NCBI GenBank assembly: GCA_902782305.1
Contig: CACZMV010000001.1
Span: forward strand, 79,833-143,832
Direction: 5' to 3'
Length of the DNA stretch: 64,000 nucleotides
Origin: an uncultured Prevotellaceae bacterium
GTDB lineage: Bacteria; Bacteroidota; Bacteroidia; Bacteroidales; Bacteroidaceae
Under the pieces are notes generated by a model. It was given only the letters and a program-made list of their open reading frames with translations, was not told the origin of the DNA and made no database searches. Position numbers and translations under genes: made by a program. Below, piece after piece: positions 17,815-24,730 of the stretch (position 1 is its first letter; every line of letters starts with the position of its first letter).

Positions 17815-18984
17815 TCATTTTCTTAATTTCTCATTTTTCCTGATAAGTTTCTTGATAGCCTCTACAGAGGCTGCTGTATAAAGCCCGTCCTCTGGCGTGT
17901 TCATGCAGTAGTCTATGAGCTTATTAATTGTCGAGGTTGCCACATGCATGCGTGTGTCAGCCGATGCATAATAGATAAATACACGGCCATCGTCATCAGC
18001 TATCCATCCATTGGCAAAAGCCACGTTCATTACGTCGCCAACGTATTCGTTAGCCTCGGGTACTAAGAAGTAGCCTCCAGGCTTTGCTATGACCTTTGTG
18101 GGATCGTCGAGAGCCGTCATATACATATATAGCACATAGCGCAACCCGTCGGCAGTGGCACGCACACCGTGAGCCAGATGCAGCCATCCCTTGACTGTCT
18201 TAATCGGATGCGGGCCCTCACCATTCTTCACTTCAGTAATGGTATGATAATGGCGCGCATTAATGATTGTTTCCTCTTTGATTTCAGCATGAGTAATGTC
18301 ACCAACCAGTGCCCAACCTATGCCTCCACCGCTGCCCGTATCAATGAAACCATCCTGCGGACGGGTATAGAATGCATACTTTCCATCCACGAACTCTGGG
18401 TGCAACACCACATTACGCTGTTGCGACTTAGTCTTCAAGTCAGGCAAACGATACCACGTCTTCAAATCTTTCGTACGTGCTATTCCTGCTGTAGCTGTGG
18501 CTGCACTGAGGTTTCCTGGCTGGGAATCGTCATGGCGCTCTGCACAGAAAACTCCATAAATCCAACCATCCTCATGCTGTGTAATACGCATATCATAGAT
18601 ATTAGTGGCTGGCACCACATCATCGGGCATGGTGATAGGCTCATCCCAGAAGCGGAAATTATCCACACCATTCGGACTCTCTGCCACTGCGAAGAATGAC
18701 TTACGGTCTGCACCTTCCACACGAACCACCAAGCAGTACTTTCCCTGCCATTTGATAGCACCTGAATTCAACGTTGCATTCATCATGATGCGTTGCATCA
18801 GGTATGGATTATCCTGTTCGTTGAAATCATAGCGCCACTCCAACGGGGTGTGTTCCGCTGTCAGTATAGGATTCTTCCACTTGTCGTAAATACCATTACC
18901 CCATTCCATAGGTTCATTTTTTTGCGTCAATAACGCCTCATGGTGGGCTCTTAACGCCTTCTTTTTTTCTTCAAAATTGCTCAT
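17815..18984 (-). CDS. 4-O-beta-D-mannosyl-D-glucose phosphorylase, GH130
   Basis: This is a 389-residue cytoplasmic GH130 five-bladed propeller. The single catalytic acid is D131 in NIYDMRIT, the same residue number as in the characterised Bacteroides fragilis enzyme (recalled from the literature). Flanking arginines and the [17 protein letters not shown] segment agree with the GH130_1 subgroup. It phosphorolyses mannosyl-1,4-glucose to mannose-1-phosphate and glucose, saving one ATP. The epimerase immediately downstream supplies its substrate and the GH26 gene upstream produces mannobiose, so the pathway is contiguous. High confidence. Confidence 0.94.
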   Translation of the reverse strand: MSNFEEKKKALRAHHEALLTQKNEPMEWGNGIYDKWKNPILTAEHTPLEWRYDFNEQDNPYLMQRIMMNATLNSGAIKWQGKYCLVVRVEGADRKSFFAVAESPNGVDNFRFWDEPITMPDDVVPATNIYDMRITQHEDGWIYGVFCAERHDDSQPGNLSAATATAGIARTKDLKTWYRLPDLKTKSQQRNVVLHPEFVDGKYAFYTRPQDGFIDTGSGGGIGWALVGDITHAEIKEETIINARHYHTITEVKNGEGPHPIKTVKGWLHLAHGVRATADGLRYVLYMYMTALDDPTKVIAKPGGYFLVPEANEYVGDVMNVAFANGWIADDDGRVFIYYASADTRMHVATSTINKLIDYCMNTPEDGLYTAASVEAIKKLIRKNEKLRK

Positions 18985-19003
18985 CGTTCAATTTATATAA
19001 TTC

Positions 19004-20095
19004 TTATTTTATATCCTTCAAGAACAAGACGTTTTCCGCCTCATACAACTGCTTAAAGTCTGCTGCGCAGGGCAACTCAGGAGATGGCCCGAAATACTCC
19101 TCCTTGTAATTGCGCCATAACAGGAAATAGCTAAGCGGATACTGATCCATGATGGGCTTCAGCACACGTGTCCACCATGTCGAATCGGGCATATTCTTCA
19201 TTCCACATTCTGTGATGGCCAACAGCTTTTGGTTCTTTTTGGCAAATTCACTCAGAAAAGCGAGGTCTGCATTCAGGGCTGTCTTGAAGTCCACTTCCGT
19301 GCCCCACTGGTAAGCATCCTCGCCTATCAAGGTCACTCTGTCGTTTCCAGGATAACGTTGTAGGAAACGCTCTTCTGTCCAACCTCCATCCAAATTAGGC
19401 GAATAACTCCAAAGCAAATTGTCAAAGCCACGCTCATTCAGATAGTCTTGCAACATTTTCCATAAGCCGCGAAACTCTTCATCACTACACAGCTTCTGTC
19501 CCCACCAGAACCACGAGCCGTTATTCTCGTGCCAAGGCCTAAAGATAATGGGCAAAGGCTTGTCTTCCTCTGTCTTCAGAGTTGCCACAAAATCGCCCAC
19601 ACGCCTTATCCAGGTCTGGAATTTCTCATATTGCGAGCCATTAGGAAGAACACTCCTGACAACAGAAGAGTCTGATGTATCCCATGCTGTACCACCCGTC
19701 AGCGGGTTGCGGGGATGCCAACTTAAAGTCACGATACCGCCACGCTCATGGTGGGCTATCAGTTCATCATGAATACGCTGGAAAGGCACGCTGTCCAAGT
19801 TCTTGGCATCATCCATTTCGATACCTCCCAAATCAAAGCCCATTACAGCGGGATAATCCCCCACTGTCATCAACACATCACTCTTCCCTAATTCTGCACT
19901 GTCACCACTATAGGTTCCAGCCCATGTCACACCATAGAACGGATCATCCTGATGACCCATCATGTAGCCACGCTGCTGCAATGTCTGCATGCGCTCAGCC
20001 AATTGCTCACTCTGTGTTTTCTCAACGATAGTCTTCTGACCACAGGCTGCCATCATCATGGCTATACCTATTATATATATATATTGTTTCATCAT
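19004..20095 (-). CDS. GH26 beta-mannanase lipoprotein
   Basis: Starting at the ATG at 20095 the product is 363 residues, with a lipobox-like MMMAAC (C18) immediately after a short hydrophobic signal. The GH26 barrel carries acid/base E190 in FRPWHENNGSW and nucleophile E296 in AITECGM. It should cleave beta-1,4-mannan, probably releasing mannobiose, from the cell surface or periplasm. The start overlaps the stop of the upstream esterase as ATGA, a sign of coupling. A longer frame starting at 20131 would put charged residues before the signal, so I reject it. Confidence 0.92.
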   Translation of the reverse strand: MMKQYIYIIGIAMMMAACGQKTIVEKTQSEQLAERMQTLQQRGYMMGHQDDPFYGVTWAGTYSGDSAELGKSDVLMTVGDYPAVMGFDLGGIEMDDAKNLDSVPFQRIHDELIAHHERGGIVTLSWHPRNPLTGGTAWDTSDSSVVRSVLPNGSQYEKFQTWIRRVGDFVATLKTEEDKPLPIIFRPWHENNGSWFWWGQKLCSDEEFRGLWKMLQDYLNERGFDNLLWSYSPNLDGGWTEERFLQRYPGNDRVTLIGEDAYQWGTEVDFKTALNADLAFLSEFAKKNQKLLAITECGMKNMPDSTWWTRVLKPIMDQYPLSYFLLWRNYKEEYFGPSPELPCAADFKQLYEAENVLFLKDIK

Positions 20096-21390
20096 TTTAC
20101 ATTCATTTGTTTCTTCATCCATTCCTGCCACTCATCCCATTGTTCCTGGTACCAGAAATGGGCCGTCTGCTGATATATACTCAATGTCTTCTCACAATTC
20201 AGTGTATTATAAGTAGCATAGGCTGTTGTAGGAGGTACCACATCGTCGTTATAGCCAAACGAAACCCAAGTGGGACATTTGATACGGCGAACGAAGTTCA
20301 CGCCATCATAATACCTGGATGTCTCGATCATTGCTTTTCTCATTTCCCCTTTCTCATTACTCATTTTATAAAAATAGTGAGGCCATCCGCATGCCACACC
20401 TTTCAGCGAGGCCGTATGGTCGCAGAGTGCAGGATGAACAGCAGCTACAAAGGTGATACGTTTGTCCAATGCAGCTGTGGCATAGGAAAGAAAACCTCCC
20501 TGACTGGATCCCGTCACTCCTATCGTCTTACCATCCCATTCTGGTAGTGAGGCTATGTAGTCAACTGAGCGCACACAGCCTACCACCACACGCTTATAAT
20601 AACTGTCATCTTTACTGTCCATTCCAAAGTTCCAATAGCAGTTCAGCGCTCCATTCATCAAATTGTCATAGAACTGCTGTGGTTGGGTTACATCCACTCC
20701 ATGTATACCGATTTCCAGTACAATAGCCTGTGTAGGGGCAGTATAAGTATCACCACTATAGGGGCGGACACCAGCCCCCGGAACCCTTAACAAGGCAGGA
20801 TACTTCCCCGGCTTGGAGGGTATACTCAGAATACCATAGGTACGCGAACCCCTACGGATATTCTGGAACGACACCTGATACACATTGACATCCTCATTTG
20901 ATCGTTCAGGTAACAATTCGCACTGAGCGTTCAACGATGTCCAACGAGCCTCCTCAAGCGTCTTGTTCCAGAATGCGTCAAAATCCTTCGGCTCTACAGT
21001 TGTGGGTTGCAACTTCTCTGGTGAGAAAGCTGCAGTACATGACCCTTTATACTCTTTCCCATCTACATGGGCCGTCACAGAAATACGATAGAAGCCTGGC
21101 ATCGACATCTTTCCTTTCCAAGTCATTGTACCATCTTTCAGTACCACTTGCTGTTTTTTAACATCAGGATACATCTCTGGACCAGCCTCAAAGTCAATTA
21201 CCGCATCATTCACCAACGTGGAAGAGCGCAACACACTTACCTTAAACAGAGCAGTTTGACCAACTTCATAGTTCCAATCCTGATGATCAGGCGATACCAT
21301 TATATTAATATGGTTACCACGAATCTGAGCCCCTATTGGAATAACCATCCATAGGGCTACAAGCAAAAATAAAACAGATGATTTCTTCAT
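20092..21390 (-). CDS. Acetyl xylan/mannan esterase, carbohydrate esterase family 7-like
   Basis: This 432-residue protein has a signal peptide (1-21), an N-terminal beta domain (about 25-125) and an alpha/beta hydrolase domain. The catalytic triad fits CE7: S296 in GSSQGG, D383 in YNDDVVPP and H411 in QQTAHFW. The family RVPGAGVRPY oxyanion segment is at about 202. It probably deacetylates acetylated mannan or oligosaccharides so that the mannanase and epimerase can act. It is the first gene of the leftward operon, with a TATCTTTG box 39 bases upstream. Residues 341-353 are encoded by an ATGAG-type simple repeat, possibly an in-frame insertion. Confidence 0.88.
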   Translation of the reverse strand: MKKSSVLFLLVALWMVIPIGAQIRGNHINIMVSPDHQDWNYEVGQTALFKVSVLRSSTLVNDAVIDFEAGPEMYPDVKKQQVVLKDGTMTWKGKMSMPGFYRISVTAHVDGKEYKGSCTAAFSPEKLQPTTVEPKDFDAFWNKTLEEARWTSLNAQCELLPERSNEDVNVYQVSFQNIRRGSRTYGILSIPSKPGKYPALLRVPGAGVRPYSGDTYTAPTQAIVLEIGIHGVDVTQPQQFYDNLMNGALNCYWNFGMDSKDDSYYKRVVVGCVRSVDYIASLPEWDGKTIGVTGSSQGGFLSYATAALDKRITFVAAVHPALCDHTASLKGVACGWPHYFYKMSNEKGEMRKAMIETSRYYDGVNFVRRIKCPTWVSFGYNDDVVPPTTAYATYNTLNCEKTLSIYQQTAHFWYQEQWDEWQEWMKKQMNVK

Positions 21391-21428
21391 GTATCTTGGG
21401 TCTTTAGTTAGATATGATTTTCTGCCTG

Positions 21429-21436
21429 CAAAGATA
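21429..21436 (-). promoter_or_regulatory. -7 box for the leftward mannan operon
   Basis: Minus strand TATCTTTG 39 bases before the esterase ATG. It heads a seven-gene unit (esterase to GH2) whose spacers are all under 40 bases. Confidence 0.55.
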
Positions 21437-21460
21437 GCATTATTATTTAGAACATCATGA

Positions 21461-21514
21461 TACTATTTTTGCAAACTCGCATATTATTTTTCACATTATC
21501 TACCAAAAATAGTT
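21461..21514. promoter_or_regulatory. Putative operator: three A/T-rich 12-mers at exact 21-bp spacing
   Basis: TACTATTTTTGC at 21461, TATTATTTTTCA at 21482 and the inverse of AACTATTTTTGG at 21503 start exactly 21 bases apart: two direct copies then one inverted. This is the phasing expected for AraC-type dimers. It lies between the divergent esterase and SusC promoters, so a regulator bound here could serve both. The rest of this 359-base gap (21391-21749) is A/T-rich and shows no gene. Confidence 0.4.
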
Positions 21515-21705
21515 AATAGCACAAGACTACTTGGGTGAAAAAATCAGAATAGCCATTCCACATCCATAATACAATCATTCCCTTATGTATTAATACATAA
21601 AACAATTCTTTACTTAACCCGTTTCTTTTTATGCTACAAAACATATTTTGCAAAAAAGTATCAAAAATAAACAAAAAAAGAATACTCCATTTCGTAAAAA
21701 GGCAT

Positions 21706-21729
21706 TAACTTTGCACCCGAATAACTTTG
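21706..21729 (+). promoter_or_regulatory. Two -7 boxes for the susC operon, now cut off by the transposon
   Basis: TAACTTTG occurs at 21706-21713 and again at 21722-21729. Before the transposon inserted at 21750, these would have lain about 50-70 bases from the susC ATG (now at 24731). Confidence 0.5.
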
Positions 21730-21741
21730 AAGCATTATAAT

Positions 21742-21749
21742 TTTTTTAA
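21742..21749. repeat. 8-bp target site duplication, left copy
   Basis: TTTTTTAA, identical to the copy at 24702-24709 on the other side of the transposon. The 8-bp size is what IS1595-family elements produce. Confidence 0.85.
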
Positions 21750-21775
21750 GGGAACGATATACCTGTTGGCAGTAA
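21750..21775. repeat. Left terminal inverted repeat of the IS1595-type element
   Basis: 26 bases, perfect inverse of 24676-24701; begins GGGAACGATA. Confidence 0.93.
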
Positions 21776-21800
21776 ACACCAATAATGTATAGATATACAA

Positions 21801-21830
21801 AAATGAGCAGCCAATCACGGTTGCTCATTT
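21801..21830 (-). terminator. Terminator of the leftward passenger pair
   Basis: A 12-bp stem (21801-21812 with 21819-21830, one G-T pair) with a 6-base loop. On the minus strand it directly follows the last passenger codons and is followed by T-rich sequence. Confidence 0.75.
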
Positions 21831-22497
21831 AGTTTAATATCAAGTTCTGTTTCAAGTACTGATTAAGTACTTCCATTATAATCTGATGTATTCGTGATTC
21901 GCCTAATAGTGCTTGTGCGTTTTGCCTTGTATAGTTATCATCAATCCTACCTAACGTACCATCAGAGAATACATAACACGCATCACCATTTAATCTGCGA
22001 ACATAAGCAAAAATGAAACCATTGATATTCTGAAATGGAGTAACTTTCTGAAACCATTCCTTTGAAATTACTTGTTTTTGATTATTGATGTGGTTGAAAT
22101 AACCTCTTGCATCTTTAATGATAGAGAATCCGCAATTATCAGTACTGATTATATCATAAATGGGTTTTTCTTGCAATAATAAAGGATATATTGTATTAAA
22201 TACTTGTGGGTTAATTCTCCAATCCCACCGTTTGATTATCAATATAGGTATTCGTGTTCCTTCTATCGCTCCTATGACAGCTATAAATGTTCCAATGCTA
22301 TCAGTAGTTACTTTGTGAAATGATTTATCGACTTTTGGATAACTACCAAGGCCTGTTGCCATCAACTTTGATATTAATAATCTGATTTGTCTTTTCAGTT
22401 CTGCAAATTGGGCAACGCTTTCATCACTATAACCTTCACACGTTTTTCTAAAATGTCTTATACCATCTGATATTTCTCTTTCTATTTTATATCTCAT
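21829..22497 (-). CDS. Transposon passenger protein of unknown function, 222 aa
   Basis: I do not recognise this protein. It has no signal peptide or clear membrane segment. The first 50 residues are basic and helical and contain a possible coiled coil (IEREISDGIRHFRKTCEGY). The rest mixes beta-rich segments (FIAVIGAIEGTRIPILIIKRWDW; KDARGYFNHI; GFIFAYVRRLNGDACYVFSDG). The ATG at 22497 is chosen over a GTG at 22509; either way it overlaps the small upstream gene by 11-23 bases, so the two are coupled. It lies inside the IS1595-type element. The small-gene-then-larger-gene arrangement resembles toxin-antitoxin or anti-phage pairs, but nothing in the sequence proves that. Confidence 0.6.
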   Translation of the reverse strand: MRYKIEREISDGIRHFRKTCEGYSDESVAQFAELKRQIRLLISKLMATGLGSYPKVDKSFHKVTTDSIGTFIAVIGAIEGTRIPILIIKRWDWRINPQVFNTIYPLLLQEKPIYDIISTDNCGFSIIKDARGYFNHINNQKQVISKEWFQKVTPFQNINGFIFAYVRRLNGDACYVFSDGTLGRIDDNYTRQNAQALLGESRIHQIIMEVLNQYLKQNLILN

Positions 22498-22651
22498 CTG
22501 CCGTGTCACCTAATGCATCGCAGAATTCTTCCTCAGATACTAAATCCCCTATCTCACTCCAATCCTTTACGAATAGAACATCATTTACATCTATTTCTAC
22601 ATTTTCGTTGATTCTAATCTTTGAAGATTCTTGCTTATTTTTCTTTTCCAT
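22487..22651 (-). CDS. Small acidic passenger protein, 54 aa, coupled to the 222-aa gene
   Basis: From the ATG at 22651 the product is 54 residues, lysine-rich at the N-terminus (MEKKNKQESSK) and strongly acidic after residue 15, ending in EEEFCDALGDTADEI. It has no recognisable domain. An open frame to a TTG at 22726 exists but is unlikely. A weak promoter (TAATTTCG on the minus strand near 22696-22703, with TTTG 20 bases further upstream) precedes it. Size, acidity and 11-base overlap with the following gene would suit an antitoxin or small partner protein; this is inference only. Confidence 0.5.
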   Translation of the reverse strand: MEKKNKQESSKIRINENVEIDVNDVLFVKDWSEIGDLVSEEEFCDALGDTADEI

Positions 22652-22764
22652 AACTACAATTATGTTTAGTTCAACAATAAATATCAATTTTGCTGCGAAA
22701 TTACAGTTATTTATCGAATAAAACAAATCTTGATGATATTTATTATTAAAAATACGTATAGAAT

Positions 22765-23364
22765 ATGAATAAGAAAGTTATAAGACTAACAGAGAGTGAC
22801 CTTCACAAGATTGTGAAAGAGTCTGTTAACAAGATTATAAATGAAATAGGCGATACTGAAAAGGGACAAGATGCATTGGGTCAAGTTTATGGGCGTGCAA
22901 TTAGAAGAGCACAGAATCTTGGGGATAAAGGTGCTGTACCAAGGAAATTAAGAAATGTCGCAAGGGATGCAAAAGACAAAGCATACTCACAAGCACCTAA
23001 TCACGACATATATGCAGATAGTCCATTTGACAAAGGTATTTCTACTGGTTATGAAAAAGCAGAAAAGAAATCAAGTGTTAGACGTGCTGTGAAAGAGTCT
23101 ATAAATAGAGTATTGAAAGAAGGTCATAACGAAGACTATATGGAAGCAAAGCAAATAATAGATGGTATGGATTTTGAAGATGTTAAAAAACTACCATATA
23201 TGGATGACCGTTTTTCTTTTGGTGCTTTAAATGGTAGTGAAGGTGAAGGATTAATTGACTTGAATTTTAAAGGAATATTAGTAACGGTTAGAAGTGTCGC
23301 AAAGGTCACTAACAATTTTGAAAAATATGATGAAGGTGGTCAGTTTTTGGGAGTGGAAGGTTAA
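22765..23364 (+). CDS. Transposon passenger protein with repeated phage-type IRLTESDL motif, 199 aa
   Basis: The N-terminus reads KKVIRLTESDLHKIVKESVN, a short motif that I recall from uncharacterised proteins of Bacteroidota phages and mobile DNA. A second related helix (SSVRRAVKESINRVLKEG) lies at about residues 107-124, so the protein seems to hold an internal duplication. The C-terminal 75 residues are acidic (DGMDFEDVKKLPYMDDRF, ALNGSEGEGLIDLNF). No signal, membrane segment or enzyme motif is seen. It is the only rightward gene of the element and is followed by a hairpin terminator. Function unknown. Confidence 0.6.
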   Translation: MNKKVIRLTESDLHKIVKESVNKIINEIGDTEKGQDALGQVYGRAIRRAQNLGDKGAVPRKLRNVARDAKDKAYSQAPNHDIYADSPFDKGISTGYEKAEKKSSVRRAVKESINRVLKEGHNEDYMEAKQIIDGMDFEDVKKLPYMDDRFSFGALNGSEGEGLIDLNFKGILVTVRSVAKVTNNFEKYDEGGQFLGVEG

Positions 23365-23402
23365 TGCATTACGCATCAATCAAACTAACCATAGTTCCAT
23401 AT

Positions 23403-23436
23403 AAGAGCAAACACACAGTTGGTTGCTCTTTCTTTA
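23403..23436. terminator. Terminator between the 199-aa passenger gene and the transposase
   Basis: An 8-bp stem (23403-23410 with 23423-23430) is followed on the plus strand by TCTTTATG, which overlaps the transposase stop. It would stop plus-strand transcription coming from the left, including any read-through from the susC promoter. Confidence 0.65.
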
Positions 23437-24456
23437 TGCACTAACCTTATTATGCATATACCAATGGTAGTACACGTTATGTGCAAACACCCTATACTCG
23501 TCATCTACAACGCTCGACAGTGACAGCACATCACTGTATGTAAAGTGCTTAACAGCCTTCACGAACATATCGTGGAAACGATAGGAACTCTTCTCTTCCC
23601 TTGTGTTCCATCTGTATGACTGTTCATCGATATAACGCTGAACATAGTCCTTGCTTACACAATGGTAAGTGGAGAAGATGACACGCTTAAAGTGTCCCCA
23701 AAAGCCCTCAATTGAGTTGGTGTGGATGTCCTTACATCTAACGAATTCACGCTTGCCGTGATTAACGATAAGGTGGTCATAACCTTCCTTGGTAAGACCA
23801 TTATATGCTGACAGTTCATCAGTATAGGTAGTGCTACCTTCCTTCACGAACTGACCAACGATGGGCAACAGTGTTGCACCTTGGGTGTTCTCCACCTTCA
23901 TTGCAATAACCTTACCATCACGCTGAATCATACCAAAGATGGGAGTCTTGGTCTTGGTTGAACGACCTTGTGTACCAGCAACCTTCTTGGATTCGTGCTT
24001 GTTGGTCTCCCTACCACCAAGATACATTTCGTCCATTTCCACCTCACCATCAAGTTCGATTTCATCAGTGATGCCAAAGAGACCACGAATCTTGTGCAGC
24101 ATAAACCACGCAGTCTTCTGAGTGACCTCGATGTCACGTGCAAGCTGATGTGAACTAACACCCTTCTTGGTTGATGCAACCTTGTACATTGCCAAGAACC
24201 ATTTACGGAGTGATACCTTGGTATTTTCGAAGATAGTGCCAACAGTTACAGAGAAGTGCTTTGAGCACTCCTTGCAGATGAAACGACCTTCCTTGGTCAT
24301 ATAGGTGTGGGTGCAACCACAGTAAGGACATACGACAGCACCATCGCCCCAACGCTCTTGGGCAATTGCAGCCTTGCATTTGTCCTCAGTGTCGAAGTAG
24401 TTCATAAGAGAAATCTCTGACTTGAAATGTGTAAAGTTGATGTGCATCTGTTCCAT
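23434..24456 (-). CDS. IS1595 family transposase (ISXO2-like)
   Basis: This is a 340-residue intact transposase. An N-terminal zinc ribbon is visible (C43, C46, C61, C64) followed by a helix-turn-helix-like part (SSHQLARDIEVTQKTAWFML). The ISXO2-like catalytic domain carries D142 (VEMDEMYLGG), D213 (TYTDELSAY) and E250 (HTNSIEGFWGHFKR). It would catalyse movement of the 2952-bp element through its 26-bp ends. It reads leftward, away from susC. There is no frameshift or truncation, so it may be active. Confidence 0.93.
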   Translation of the reverse strand: MEQMHINFTHFKSEISLMNYFDTEDKCKAAIAQERWGDGAVVCPYCGCTHTYMTKEGRFICKECSKHFSVTVGTIFENTKVSLRKWFLAMYKVASTKKGVSSHQLARDIEVTQKTAWFMLHKIRGLFGITDEIELDGEVEMDEMYLGGRETNKHESKKVAGTQGRSTKTKTPIFGMIQRDGKVIAMKVENTQGATLLPIVGQFVKEGSTTYTDELSAYNGLTKEGYDHLIVNHGKREFVRCKDIHTNSIEGFWGHFKRVIFSTYHCVSKDYVQRYIDEQSYRWNTREEKSSYRFHDMFVKAVKHFTYSDVLSLSSVVDDEYRVFAHNVYYHWYMHNKVSA

Positions 24457-24612
24457 AACGTCTTTTTTGCTTAAAATCTAATACAAATATACGATTTTTC
24501 AAGTGGCACACCCTCATTCTTATACATATAAGTTTACAAAAATTGGAAGATTTTTGAAATTCATTTTCACAAGTGAAAATGCTTATGGAACACTATAGTA
24601 AAAAATAGATAC

Positions 24613-24647
24613 AAAAAAATCTGCAAGATTTGTGATAGTCTTGCAGA
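24613..24647 (-). terminator. Hairpin at the right end of the transposon, minus-strand terminator
   Basis: A perfect 9-bp stem (24620-24628 with 24639-24647) is followed on the minus strand by seven T residues. It would keep outside antisense transcription from entering the transposase gene. On the plus strand a weak TTTG-N21-TATATTTA pair (24629-24661) overlaps it and might act as an outward promoter towards susC. Confidence 0.55.
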
Positions 24648-24675
24648 TTCGTGTATATTTATTCAAAATGGGACA

Positions 24676-24701
24676 TTACTGCCAACAGGTATATCGTTCC
24701 C
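24676..24701. repeat. Right terminal inverted repeat of the IS1595-type element
   Basis: 26 bases, perfect inverse of 21750-21775. Confidence 0.93.
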
Positions 24702-24709
24702 TTTTTTAA
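24702..24709. repeat. 8-bp target site duplication, right copy
   Basis: TTTTTTAA, identical to 21742-21749. Confidence 0.85.
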
Positions 24710-24730
24710 TTACTAACTAATAAACAACGT

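Larger units (their letters stand above)
21750..24701. mobile_element. IS1595-family (ISXO2-like) transposon with passenger genes, 2952 bp
   Basis: Perfect 26-bp terminal inverted repeats at 21750-21775 and 24676-24701 bound the element and an 8-bp duplication flanks it. Inside are an IS1595-type transposase (leftward, near the right end), two overlapping leftward genes near the left end and one rightward gene between. Hairpin terminators lie just inside both ends. A plain IS1595 element needs only about 1 kb, so some 1.6 kb is cargo. The perfect ends, intact duplication and intact transposase point to a recent, possibly still active insertion. It separates the susC promoter from the susC start codon. 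Confidence 0.93.

Noticed and set aside
20096-20131. Longer GH26 start at 20131
   Set aside because: It adds charged residues before the lipoprotein signal; the ATG at 20095 overlaps the esterase stop and gives a proper signal.
24613-24661. Right-end hairpin of the transposon as a riboswitch for susC
   Set aside because: It lies inside the mobile element, and a plain 9-bp stem with a T run on the minus strand is explained as a terminator.
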